Part shown: one piece after another, positions 32,416 through 40,690 of the stretch
Layout of the letters: each line of letters begins with the position of its first letter
Numbering within the stretch: the stretch's first letter is position 1
Origin: Telmatospirillum sp.
GTDB taxonomy: Bacteria; Pseudomonadota; Alphaproteobacteria; CACIAM-22H2
Assembly (NCBI GenBank): GCA_020248985.1
Contig: JADCGL010000001.1
Location: forward strand, 62,001-126,000
Direction: 5' to 3'
Length of the DNA stretch: 64,000 nt
Translations under genes and position numbers: made by a program
Notes under the pieces: model-generated
The model's database searches: none
What the model was told of the DNA's origin: nothing
The model's input: only the letters and a program-made list of their open reading frames with translations

Positions 32416-33423
32416 ATGCCCGACGCTATCGCTGCTTTGCCGCACCTCGATCTCGCGCGGCTGCCCACGCCGATCGAGGCGGCACCGCGGCTTGCGGCGT
32501 CTCTCGGCGTGGCGAATCTGTGGGTCAAGCGCGAAGATCTGAGCGGCACGGCCTTCGGCGGCAACAAATTGCGCCAATTGTCGCTGATCCTGGGTGCCGC
32601 CTGCGCCGACGGTGCCGATACGGTGATCGCAACGGCGGGCGTGCAGTCGAATTTCTGCCGCGCGCTCGCGGGCTCCGCCGCAAGCCTCGGCCTTGGCTGC
32701 GAATTGCTGCTGCGCGGATCCATTGCGGCCAAGCGCGAGGGCAATCTGCTGCTCGACCATATTTTCGGCGCCGCGGTTTCGTTCACGGCCGCGACCGATC
32801 CGTGGGATCCGGCCATCCGCGCCGAACTCGAAGCGATGGCCGACCGCGCGCGGGCGGCCGGCAAGCGGCCCGCGATCGTGCAGCTGACCGGCGAGTCGGC
32901 CGCGTTGGGCGTTGCGGGCTGGGTACTGGGGGCAGACGAAGTGCTGGCGCAGATCGATGCGCTGGCGGCGGCGCCCACGCATATGGTGGTGGCCTGCGGC
33001 TCGGCATTGACCTTGGCAGGGCTTGCGCTCGGCTTCAAACGAAGCGGCCGCGGCCCGCGTTTGTTCGGCGTGTCGGTGCAGCAACCGGCCGCACGCTTGC
33101 GCGCCTGGATCGTCGCGGCGGCTTCGCAAGGGGCGGCTCGGCTGGGTTTGGATGTGGCCCTTGCCGAAGACGACTTCGATCTGGTCGAAGCGGTCGGGCC
33201 CGGCTACGGCCAGCCCTCGCCCGAGGCGATCGCGGCCGTGCGCTTGGCCGGACGCCGCCAAGGTTGGGTGCTCGATCCGGTCTATACCGGCAAAGCCTTG
33301 GCCGGGCTGATCGCGGCGTGCGAAGCGGGGCAGATCCCGCGCGACGCAGCACCTTTGTTTTTGCATTCGGGCGGGGCGCCGGGCCTGTTCGCCAATGCGG
33401 CGGCTTTTGGAGAAAATGCATGA
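32416..33423 (+). CDS. D-cysteine desulfhydrase / ACC deaminase-family PLP enzyme
   Basis: 335 aa fold-type II PLP enzyme. Lysine K51 in FGGNKLRQL is the PLP lysine, and VQSNFCRALAGSAASLGL is the ACC deaminase/D-cysteine desulfhydrase fingerprint (TAGGxQSNHxR-like; here an F replaces the usual H in QSNHCR). DPVYTGKALAGL near the C-terminus is also typical. The N-to-F change at the asparagine-histidine pair is worth noting because that histidine lies by the substrate carboxylate in homologues. The gene overlaps the next one by 4 bp (ATGA), implying a shared pathway. Substrate uncertain. Confidence 0.87.
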   Translation: MPDAIAALPHLDLARLPTPIEAAPRLAASLGVANLWVKREDLSGTAFGGNKLRQLSLILGAACADGADTVIATAGVQSNFCRALAGSAASLGLGCELLLRGSIAAKREGNLLLDHIFGAAVSFTAATDPWDPAIRAELEAMADRARAAGKRPAIVQLTGESAALGVAGWVLGADEVLAQIDALAAAPTHMVVACGSALTLAGLALGFKRSGRGPRLFGVSVQQPAARLRAWIVAAASQGAARLGLDVALAEDDFDLVEAVGPGYGQPSPEAIAAVRLAGRRQGWVLDPVYTGKALAGLIAACEAGQIPRDAAPLFLHSGGAPGLFANAAAFGENA

Positions 33424-34421
33424 GCGGACCCGCCGAACTCGACATTCCGCTCGACCGGCCGGGGCGGATTTTCGGCGCCATGCGGCTGCCCTGGTCGCAC
33501 GACGAATCGGCCTACGGGCAGATCGTCGTTCCCGTGATCGTGTTGAACGGTCGCCCGGGCCCGACCGTGCTGGCGGTCGCAGGCGTGCATGGCGACGAGT
33601 ACGAGGGCCAGGTTGTGCTCGGCGATCTTGCGCGCGATCTTGATCCGGCATCGCTTGCCGGGCGCCTCATTCTCGTGCCCTCGGCCAATCTGCCGGCGGC
33701 AATGGTGGGGCGGCGCACCTCGCCCATCGACGGCGGCAATCTTGCGCGCGTGTTTCCAGGTCGCGGCGACGGCCCGCCGACGATGCAGATCGCCGAAGGC
33801 TTGATGCGGCTGCTGCTGCCGCACGCCGACTACGTGCTCGATCTGCATTCGGGCGGACGCACGCTTGAATATCTGCCGTGCGCATGGTCGCGCCTGCCGG
33901 GCGAGGCCTTGCAGCGCAAACAAACGCTCGATGCGCTGGCAGCGTTCGGCGCACCGGACGCGGGCGTGGTGCTGAAGCCGCAAAGCCAGGGCACGTTCCT
34001 TGCCGCCGCGCACAATGCCGGCAAGATTGCGATCTCCTCGGAGCTCGGCGGGGCGGGTGCGCTCACGCCCAAGACGCTTGCGATCGCGCGCACCGGCATA
34101 TCGCGCTTCTTGGGCTATGCGGGCCTCGTGGGGCCGAAGCCCGCACCCGCACCGGTGCGCTTCCTGTCGGTCGAGCCGCAGCATTTTGTGCGCGCGCCCG
34201 GTCGCGGACTGTTCGAGCCGGCGGCGACATTGGGCGATGCGGTGCGCGCGGGCGATATCGCGGGCCGTCTGCACGATCTCGAACGGCCGGATCGTGCGCC
34301 CGAGATCGTGCGCTTTGCCGCCGACGGAATTCTGCTGTGCCGCCGTGCGCCGGCACCGGCCGAAATGGGCGACGTGCTTGCCCATCTCGGCCGGCCGGTC
34401 GAACCTGCCGAACTGCTTTAG
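33420..34421 (+). CDS. Succinylglutamate desuccinylase/aspartoacylase-family deacylase
   Basis: 333 aa zinc carboxypeptidase-like fold. Zinc ligands H57 and E60 in GVHGDEYEG, the later histidine in VLDLHSGG, and NLARVFPG arginine segment are in place; the catalytic glutamate is in ISSELGGAG. Sequence wording is close to N-acetyl-diaminobutyrate deacylase (DoeB-like) proteins. It likely removes an acyl group from an amino acid derivative; together with the coupled PLP enzyme this suggests breakdown of an N-acylated diamino or sulfur amino acid. That pathway idea is inference. Its stop overlaps the convergent binding-protein gene by 4 bp. Confidence 0.85.
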   Translation: MSGPAELDIPLDRPGRIFGAMRLPWSHDESAYGQIVVPVIVLNGRPGPTVLAVAGVHGDEYEGQVVLGDLARDLDPASLAGRLILVPSANLPAAMVGRRTSPIDGGNLARVFPGRGDGPPTMQIAEGLMRLLLPHADYVLDLHSGGRTLEYLPCAWSRLPGEALQRKQTLDALAAFGAPDAGVVLKPQSQGTFLAAAHNAGKIAISSELGGAGALTPKTLAIARTGISRFLGYAGLVGPKPAPAPVRFLSVEPQHFVRAPGRGLFEPAATLGDAVRAGDIAGRLHDLERPDRAPEIVRFAADGILLCRRAPAPAEMGDVLAHLGRPVEPAELL

Positions 34422-35704
34422 CTCTGCAGCAGCGGGCGTACGCGCCGCGTGAGATCGTCCATTGCCGCCTGCGGCGTCTTCATGCCGAGGACGGCCGCTT
34501 CGGCTTCTTCCTTGAAGAAGTCGGCTGCGCGCTGCGCATTGTCGAAGGCGGGCATAGGCACACGCGCCACGCGCAGCACTTTGCGCTCGTCGTCGGCGAA
34601 CGGCAGCTGGGCGCGCACGCGCGCATCGTCGTAAGTCGAGTTGCGCACGGGGCCGTTGCCGTTCAAGGCCGCGCGCAGCGTCGAATCCTTCGAGAGCATC
34701 GCGCGCATCAGGCTCCAGGCGCGCTCCTTGTTTTTGGCGTTCTTGGGAATCGCCATGCCCCAGAACTCGACCTTGGCCGGTGCGACCTCGAACTTGTTCG
34801 AAAACTCGCGCGAGATCGGGATCGTCGTCGTCTTGATCTTGCCCGGGAACTGCGAGCGCGCCGGATCGTTGTAGATCGCGTTGCGGCCCATCGAGTTCAC
34901 GACCATCGCCGCACGCCCGGTCTGCATCCACACATTCACGTCTTCGGTGTTGATCGCCGTGAAGCTGCGCGGGAACGCACCCGCCACGAACAGATCGCGC
35001 AGCAGCGTGATCGCGTTGACCATCGGCTTTTCGTTGGCGACCACGCGCATGTCGGGCGTGATGAACTCGCCGTCCCAAGCGCGCGCAATGTCGATCACGT
35101 TGGGATAGGTGACGCCGGGCAGCACCAAGCCCACCACAGGCTGGCCGTTGCGCGACCAGGTGGTGCGGCGCGCGAATTCGGCAAGGTCTTCGATCGTGCG
35201 CGGCGGGCCCGAAATACCGCGCTCTTCGAAGAAGGTTTCGTTGTAGTGCATGCCGGACGAGGCATGCCGGAACGGCAGGCCGTAGAGCCGCCCGCCGACC
35301 TTGAGCCCGTCGAGCATGCCCGGGAACACGTCGCCGAGTTCTTCGATGGGCGCTTGGCGCATCAGATCGTCGAGCGGTTCGAACAAAGTCGCGATGCGCG
35401 GAGTTGCCTGCGTGTTCAGGATGAAGCCAATATCGACCGTGCTGTCGGCGAGCGAGGCTTCGCGCATCAGCCGGTCCTGCAACGGGCCGGTGTCGAACGT
35501 GACCCATTCGACCGTGGCGTTGTTTTCGCGCGCCCACGCTTCGGTGATGTCGCCGCCTTGCGCCCCCGTGGCGACGGTGCGGTGCACGCGGTGGGCAAAG
35601 ATATTGACGCGGGCTTGCGTCTGCGCCCGCAAAGCGGGGGCGGCAAGTGCGAGGGCGGCACCGGCGAGAACCGCGCGGCGTCCGAGTTTCGTTTCGCGTT
35701 TCAT
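34418..35704 (-). CDS. Carbohydrate-type ABC transporter substrate-binding protein, copy 1 (Tat-like signal)
   Basis: 428 aa family 1 extracellular solute-binding protein. The leader contains a twin-arginine motif (GRRAVLAGAALALAAPALRA), so export is probably through Tat. Typical segments: EERGISGPPRTIEDLAEFA, NVWMQTGRAAMVVNSMG, and AFDNAQRAADFFKEEAEA near the C-terminus. Strong AAGGAG stands 8 nt before ATG 35704. It is clearly paralogous to the binding protein at 39377-40666 in the same cluster (shared HRVHxTVAT, REASLA, LFEPLDxxMRxAPIE and FDN segments). Last gene of the cluster; convergent with the deacylase gene. Confidence 0.9.
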   Translation of the reverse strand: MKRETKLGRRAVLAGAALALAAPALRAQTQARVNIFAHRVHRTVATGAQGGDITEAWARENNATVEWVTFDTGPLQDRLMREASLADSTVDIGFILNTQATPRIATLFEPLDDLMRQAPIEELGDVFPGMLDGLKVGGRLYGLPFRHASSGMHYNETFFEERGISGPPRTIEDLAEFARRTTWSRNGQPVVGLVLPGVTYPNVIDIARAWDGEFITPDMRVVANEKPMVNAITLLRDLFVAGAFPRSFTAINTEDVNVWMQTGRAAMVVNSMGRNAIYNDPARSQFPGKIKTTTIPISREFSNKFEVAPAKVEFWGMAIPKNAKNKERAWSLMRAMLSKDSTLRAALNGNGPVRNSTYDDARVRAQLPFADDERKVLRVARVPMPAFDNAQRAADFFKEEAEAAVLGMKTPQAAMDDLTRRVRPLLQS

Positions 35705-35709
35705 GGCAA

Positions 35710-36048
35710 TCACTCCTTCAAGGTCAGGGTGAAGAGAATTTTGGCCGACGCGCCCTTGGGCAGATCGGCGACGACGCGCAGGAAGTTTCCGAAATGCGCA
35801 ATGCGCGCATGGGTGAGCGCACCTTCTTTGGCCGGGAATTTGAGCTTCGTGCCCTCGTCGACCCAGCGCATGCCGTCGGGCGAGATCTGCACGCGCGCGC
35901 GCGCGGCGGCGAGCTTGCCTTTGGCGCTGAGGCAGCGCAGCCACACGATGGCCTCGCCCGCCCAGCCGCATTCGTAGGGCTCGCTTGCAGCCGAGCCCGT
36001 CCAGGTTTCGTTGCGCGAAACAACGGCGGTGACGCATTGGCGCATCAT
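35710..36048 (-). CDS. Uncharacterised 112-aa beta-rich protein of the ABC cluster
   Basis: 112 aa, not recognised. No signal peptide or membrane segment. Predicted mostly strands: TGSAASEPYECGWAGEAIVW, then RARVQISPDGMRWVDEG, and the closing FLRVVADLPKGASAKILF. The last part resembles beta-sandwich modules that handle ligands or carbohydrates, which is only an impression. Start ATG 36048 has GGGAG 7 nt upstream and overlaps the preceding stop as ATGA. It sits 5 bp before binding protein 1, so it is co-transcribed with the transporter. Confidence 0.75.
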   Translation of the reverse strand: MMRQCVTAVVSRNETWTGSAASEPYECGWAGEAIVWLRCLSAKGKLAAARARVQISPDGMRWVDEGTKLKFPAKEGALTHARIAHFGNFLRVVADLPKGASAKILFTLTLKE

Positions 36049-36917
36049 GCGAATTCTCCCGAAAGGCAGACCGAGTCGACGTAGAACAAGGTGCGTTTGT
36101 CGGTATCGGCTTCGGCGAAGAAGCAAATATTGAGCATGCACCAGAGATTCCGCATGGCCGGCATCACGATGGGATCGACGCCCGAAATATCCCATTCGCG
36201 GTCGTTGCAGCGCAGCGACAGCGCGCGCATCGTGCGCAGGTCGAAATCGTAGCGCACATAGTGCCAGTTAACCTTGGTCGGGATCTCGTTGTAGCAGAGC
36301 TTCTGCTCGCCGCCCGGCAGGTCTTCCCAGTCGGTCGGGGCGAGATGGTAGTGCGTGACGGTCTTGCCTTCCGTGCCGAGCGGCTTGATCGCGGTCGTGC
36401 GCGACTTCGTCTGCCATTTCTGCAGATGCACGCCGTCGCTGGCATTGAGGAAGCGCACATGCGGCATCACGCGCGAACCCCCCTTTTCGAAGCCGGTCTG
36501 CAGATCGTAGAGAAAGCCCACCGAGCGCACGTCGGTTTCCGACAGGCGCAGCTCGGTCGCCTCGGGCTTGAACGTGAAATAAAATTCGAGGCGGATGGGC
36601 CCGGGCTCGCGGAAAGTGAGGCGCTTCAGCGCCACGTTCTGCGCGCCCTTCTTGGGCCGCGTCTGGATTTTGAGCGCGTAGTTGCCGTCGAAGGCGCCGT
36701 GCGTGCCGGAATCCCAGTTGGCGAGATTGGAAAGCTGCGGCTGGGTGTGCTGGGCGTAGCCCGGCAGCATCGAATCGAGCGTGTGCTCGTAGTTGCCCAC
36801 GAGCTGCGTCCAGCCGCAGAAACCGTCGTCGAAATCGTCGAAGGCGATGATGCGCGACATCGGATCGAAGCGCGAAAGCTTCGGATTCGATTGCCGCAAT
36901 GCGCGCGCGATGTCCAT
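36045..36917 (-). CDS. Uncharacterised 290-aa protein of the ABC cluster (possible beta-sandwich)
   Basis: 290 aa without signal peptide, hence cytosolic as read. Opening FDDFDDGFCGWTQLVGNYEH and later YALKIQTRPKKGAQNVALKR and IRLEFYFTFKPEATELRLSE read like a jelly-roll or LamG-type carbohydrate-binding sandwich; DFDLRTMRALSLRCNDREWD and LFYVDSVCLS continue the strand pattern. I cannot name a family. It starts 3 bp after the MalG-type permease stop and overlaps the 112-aa gene by 4 bp. Its place inside a sugar transporter operon suggests ligand sensing or processing, but there is no catalytic motif I can point to. Confidence 0.78.
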   Translation of the reverse strand: MDIARALRQSNPKLSRFDPMSRIIAFDDFDDGFCGWTQLVGNYEHTLDSMLPGYAQHTQPQLSNLANWDSGTHGAFDGNYALKIQTRPKKGAQNVALKRLTFREPGPIRLEFYFTFKPEATELRLSETDVRSVGFLYDLQTGFEKGGSRVMPHVRFLNASDGVHLQKWQTKSRTTAIKPLGTEGKTVTHYHLAPTDWEDLPGGEQKLCYNEIPTKVNWHYVRYDFDLRTMRALSLRCNDREWDISGVDPIVMPAMRNLWCMLNICFFAEADTDKRTLFYVDSVCLSGEFA

Positions 36918-36920
36918 GTT

Positions 36921-37751
36921 CTATCCTTTTGTGGCGCCGGCGGTGAGGCCGGCTATGAGATATTTCTGGGCGAGAACGACGAAAGCGAGAATCGGCAGCA
37001 GCTGCACCGTCGTGGCGGCGAACAGAACGCCCCATTCGACGCCGTCGACCGCCCCGGTCATTTCCGAAAGCACCAAGGGGGCCGTCTTGGCTTTTGTGGT
37101 GGCGAAGATGAAGGCGAACAGAAATTCGTTCCACGCGAACACGACGACGAAGACGGCGACCGCGACCATGCCTTGCGCCGACAAAGGCAGGATCACGCGC
37201 CGGAACACGGCCCATACGCCGGCCCCGTCCACCATCGCCGCCTCGTCGAGCTCGCGCGGGATTTGGTCCACGAACGATTTCAAGATGAGCGTGCCCATCG
37301 ACACGAAGAAGGTGGCGTAGAGCACGATCAGTATGAAATGCGTGTCGTTGAGGCGCAGGGCGTTGACCAGCGGGAACAGCGGCAGCGTCACGACGATGGG
37401 CGGGATCAAGCGGATGAAGATCATGAAAAACGCCGCCGCGGCGAGGGTCCGCGTGCGCTTGCGCGAATGCACGTAGGCGGCCATCGCACTCGCCAGCACG
37501 GCCAGCAAAGTCGCGCCCACCGCGACGATCAGGCTGTTGCCGAGATTGGCGAAAAAATCGGGCCAGCGCCGCCACAGGGCCGAATAGTTCTCGAAGGTCG
37601 GCGAGAACAGCCACACGGGCGGAAACACGAACACGTCGCGCGACGGTTTGAACGACGACAGCACGACGAGCGCGATCGGAAACGCCGACCACACCGCGAC
37701 GGCGGCGAACGCGATCGCGCGCAGCACGCGCAAGGGCCAGGGCCTACGCAT
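36921..37751 (-). CDS. Carbohydrate ABC transporter permease, MalG type
   Basis: 276 aa, six hydrophobic segments. The EAA loop is PRELDEAAMVDGAGVWAVFRRVILPLS, the signature contact with the ATPase. Opening FPIALVVLSSFKPSRDVF is typical for MalG-type permeases. Overlaps the MalF-type gene by 8 bp. No ATPase gene of the MalK/UgpC type is found in this window, so the ATPase must be supplied elsewhere. Confidence 0.93.
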   Translation of the reverse strand: MRRPWPLRVLRAIAFAAVAVWSAFPIALVVLSSFKPSRDVFVFPPVWLFSPTFENYSALWRRWPDFFANLGNSLIVAVGATLLAVLASAMAAYVHSRKRTRTLAAAAFFMIFIRLIPPIVVTLPLFPLVNALRLNDTHFILIVLYATFFVSMGTLILKSFVDQIPRELDEAAMVDGAGVWAVFRRVILPLSAQGMVAVAVFVVVFAWNEFLFAFIFATTKAKTAPLVLSEMTGAVDGVEWGVLFAATTVQLLPILAFVVLAQKYLIAGLTAGATKG

Positions 37752-38637
37752 CGCCCGCCAGCGTGCGTTTGTAGACGACGTAGAGATAGGGGATGGCGAG
37801 CACGATCGAGCCCGTCACCATGAGCCATCCGGTCGCCGCGGCGATGCCGAATTCGTTGTAGCGGAACGCCTCCTGGTAGAGATAGACCGCCAGCACCTCG
37901 GTCGAGCGCGCGGGCCCGCCGCCCGTGACGAGCCACACTTCGGAGAACATCCGGAACGCAAAAATATAGCGGAACAGCACGGCGACCAGGATCGCCGGGA
38001 CCAGGGCCGGCAGCGTCACGTAGCGGAATTGCTGCCAGGGCGTCGCCCCGTCGATGCGCGCGGCTTCGTAGAGGTCGGCGGGGATCGCCAGGCGTGCGGC
38101 ATAGAGGATCAGGAAGGTGAAGGGCAGATGCAGCCACACCGACAGCGCGCACACCACGGCAAGCCCGTGGGCCGGAACGACGGCCCACTCGATCGTCGGC
38201 AGGCCGAGGGACGCGAGCGTCTGGCTGATCATGCCGACCGACGGATCCAGCATGAAGCGCCACATGACGACGGCGGCCACTTCCGAGATCGCGTAGGGCG
38301 CGAGCACGATCGAGATCAGCACGCGGCGCATCGGCACGCCGCCCGCAAACAGCAACGCGATCGCGAGCCCGAGCAGCAATTCCAGATAGACGACGATGTT
38401 GATGACGATCGCCGTATTGCCGAAAGCGCGCCAGAAATAGGGATCGCTCAAGACCGCGACGTAGTTCTTGAGGCCGACCCAACTGGGCGCTTTGCCGAAA
38501 CTCGATTCGTTGAACGACAGCCAGAACACGTAGAGCGACGGCAGAAAGACGACGCCGATCAGCAGCGCCTGCACGGGGGCGACCATCGCCACATGGATCG
38601 GCGACACGCGGGCGGGATTGGCAAGCGCTGCGGTCAT
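37744..38637 (-). CDS. Carbohydrate ABC transporter permease, MalF type
   Basis: 297 aa, six hydrophobic segments. EAA loop PADLYEAARIDGATPWQQFRYVTLPAL is intact. It forms the membrane channel with the MalG-type partner. ATG 38637 overlaps the SDR stop codon as ATGA; a reading from 38688 adds an arginine-rich leader and is rejected. The immediate coupling of an SDR to a permease gene ties the oxidoreductase to the transported compound. Confidence 0.93.
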   Translation of the reverse strand: MTAALANPARVSPIHVAMVAPVQALLIGVVFLPSLYVFWLSFNESSFGKAPSWVGLKNYVAVLSDPYFWRAFGNTAIVINIVVYLELLLGLAIALLFAGGVPMRRVLISIVLAPYAISEVAAVVMWRFMLDPSVGMISQTLASLGLPTIEWAVVPAHGLAVVCALSVWLHLPFTFLILYAARLAIPADLYEAARIDGATPWQQFRYVTLPALVPAILVAVLFRYIFAFRMFSEVWLVTGGGPARSTEVLAVYLYQEAFRYNEFGIAAATGWLMVTGSIVLAIPYLYVVYKRTLAGDA

Positions 38638-39362
38638 AGCGCCATCCCGCCATCGACGGGGATTTCCGCCCCGTTCACGTAGCCGCACGAATCCGAACAG
38701 AGGGCGACGGCAATGCCGGCACAGTCCTCAGGCGCGCCGAGGCGCCCGGCGGGGATGCGTGCCACGACGTTCGCGCGAAAGGCCGGATCGGCGAGCCGGG
38801 CGGTGTTGCGGTCGGTTTCGATCGCACCCGGCTTGATCGTGTTGAAGGTCACGCCCGCCGCACTGGCATGGCGTGCGAGCGTGCGCATCATCGCGGTCTG
38901 TGCCGCTTTGGTGGCGACGTAGACGAGGCAATCCCCGTTCGGATGGGTCTCCTGCACCGAGCCGATCGCCACGACGCGGCCCCAGCCGCGCGCCGCCATC
39001 GTCGGCACGAGGCGGGTCAGCAGCCGCACGCTTGCCGAAAAATTGACGGCCAATTGCGCGGCCTCGGCCTGCGGCGTGATGCGGTCCCACATCTCGCGAA
39101 TCTCGGCCGACGCGCACAGCACCAGAATATCGACCCTGCCCATTGCGGCGACGGCCGCATCGTGGAGCCGGTCGGCGCCGCCCGCTTGCGCCAGATCCGC
39201 CGCATCGAAGCCAGCACACAGCACCCCGAGTTCCGCCTCCAGCGCGCCGTCGCGCTCGAGCCCGTGCAGAAATACGGTCGCACCCGCATCCGCAAACGCA
39301 ACGGCGATCGCCCGGCCGATGCCGCGCGTCGAGCCCGTCACCAGAGCCTTGCGTCCGCGCAT
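38634..39362 (-). CDS. Short-chain dehydrogenase/reductase of the ABC cluster
   Basis: 242 aa classical SDR. Cofactor motif TGSTRGIGRA near residues 9-18, the LCASAE segment where NNAG is usual, catalytic serine in AIGSVQE, and YVATK (Y-x-x-x-K). The C-terminal GYVNGAEIPVDGGMAL is standard. It probably oxidises or reduces a hydroxyl of the imported sugar or sugar acid. It lies between the binding protein 2 gene (14 bp upstream) and the MalF-type permease (4-bp overlap). Substrate unknown. Confidence 0.9.
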   Translation of the reverse strand: MRGRKALVTGSTRGIGRAIAVAFADAGATVFLHGLERDGALEAELGVLCAGFDAADLAQAGGADRLHDAAVAAMGRVDILVLCASAEIREMWDRITPQAEAAQLAVNFSASVRLLTRLVPTMAARGWGRVVAIGSVQETHPNGDCLVYVATKAAQTAMMRTLARHASAAGVTFNTIKPGAIETDRNTARLADPAFRANVVARIPAGRLGAPEDCAGIAVALCSDSCGYVNGAEIPVDGGMAL

Positions 39363-39376
39363 GCCGAAAGGTTCCC

Positions 39377-40666
39377 TCACAGCATCGCGCGCACCCGGCG
39401 CGTCGCGTCGGCCATCGCGCGCTCGGCCGGTTTCATGCCGAGCACGGCGGCCTGGCTCTCTTCGACGAACACATCGTGCGCGCGCGCTTGGTTGTCGAAG
39501 GCGGGCAGATGGATGCGCGCGGTCTTGAGCGCCAGCGCTTCGGCCGCCGCATGCGGCAAGGCGCTTGCGAAACTGGGCTCGGAATAGGTGGAAACGCGCA
39601 CCGGCCCGTTGCCGTTGCGCGCCATTGCGAGCGTGCCCGCGCGCGACGACAGCGACCGCGCCAGATCCCACGCCGCACGCTTGTTCTTGGACGCGCGCGG
39701 AATGGCAAACGCCCAGTATTCGGTGGTGGACGCGTAGGCGACGCGCCCGGCCAGCGAAGCCGCCATCGGCACGGCGGCGGCCTTGATCTTGCCCGGATAG
39801 CGCGACTGGGCGGGATCGTTGTAGCTGACCAGACGCGCATAGGGGTTGATCGTCATGGCCGCACGGCCTTGCTGCATCCAGGTCGTGATCTCTTCGTTGT
39901 TCACGGCGGCGAAATTGCGCGGCAAGGCGCCGGCCTTGAAGAGATCGGCCAAGGCCTCGAGCGGTTTCACCATCGAAGGCTGGTCGGCGACGATGCGCAT
40001 GTCGGCGGTCATGAAATCGCCGTCGAAAGCGCGTGCGATCGACAGGAAGTTCGACGCGAATACGGCGGTGAAGGCGAGCCCCACGACCGGCGTGCCGTCG
40101 GCGCGCACGAAGGTGAGGCGCTTGGCGACGTCCATCAGTTCTTCGAACGTCGTCGGCAGGGCCTTGATGCCGCGCTCTTCGAAGATCGCCTCGTTCCACA
40201 CGAGACCGTTGGTGGCGTGGCGCATCGGCAGCGCGTGGAGGGCGCCGTTGACCCGCATCGGGTCGACGAGGCCGGCCGAGATGTCGTCGAAATCCTCGAT
40301 CGGCGCTTCGCGCATGAAAGCGTCGAGCGGCTCGAACAAGGCGAGATTGCGCGGCACGGCGCGGCCGTTCAGCAGATAGGTGAGATCGAACGTGGTTTCG
40401 GCAAGGCTCGCCTCGCGCAGTAGGCGCTCTTGGATCGCGTTGACGTCGCCGAGCGTGACCCACGAAATGTCGTTGCCCGATTGGGCGCGCCACGCGGCCG
40501 TGGCGTCGCCGCCGGGGCCCGTGGTCGCGACCGTTTGGTGCACGCGATGGCCGAAGGCGGTGAGCGTGCGGGCTTGCGCGATCGCCGGACCGCCGAGTGC
40601 CGCAAGCGTGGCGGCACCGGTCGCGAGAAAGCGGCGGCGGTCGAGCTTGGGTTGGACGATACGCAT
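39377..40666 (-). CDS. Carbohydrate-type ABC transporter substrate-binding protein, copy 2 (Tat signal)
   Basis: 429 aa. The leader has a canonical twin-arginine motif, DRRRFLATG, before a hydrophobic core ending GPAIAQA. Mature protein aligns along its whole length with binding protein 1 (34418-35704), for example AFGHRVHQTVAT, LLREASLAETTFDL, LFEPLDAFMREAPIEDF, TTWMQQGRAAMTINPYA and the C-terminal GMKPAERAMADATRRVR. Two such proteins served by one permease pair could widen ligand range. It follows the enolase-type gene by 24 bp. Confidence 0.9.
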   Translation of the reverse strand: MRIVQPKLDRRRFLATGAATLAALGGPAIAQARTLTAFGHRVHQTVATTGPGGDATAAWRAQSGNDISWVTLGDVNAIQERLLREASLAETTFDLTYLLNGRAVPRNLALFEPLDAFMREAPIEDFDDISAGLVDPMRVNGALHALPMRHATNGLVWNEAIFEERGIKALPTTFEELMDVAKRLTFVRADGTPVVGLAFTAVFASNFLSIARAFDGDFMTADMRIVADQPSMVKPLEALADLFKAGALPRNFAAVNNEEITTWMQQGRAAMTINPYARLVSYNDPAQSRYPGKIKAAAVPMAASLAGRVAYASTTEYWAFAIPRASKNKRAAWDLARSLSSRAGTLAMARNGNGPVRVSTYSEPSFASALPHAAAEALALKTARIHLPAFDNQARAHDVFVEESQAAVLGMKPAERAMADATRRVRAML

Positions 40667-40690
40667 GGGCGGTCCCCCTCTTTTTTCTGG

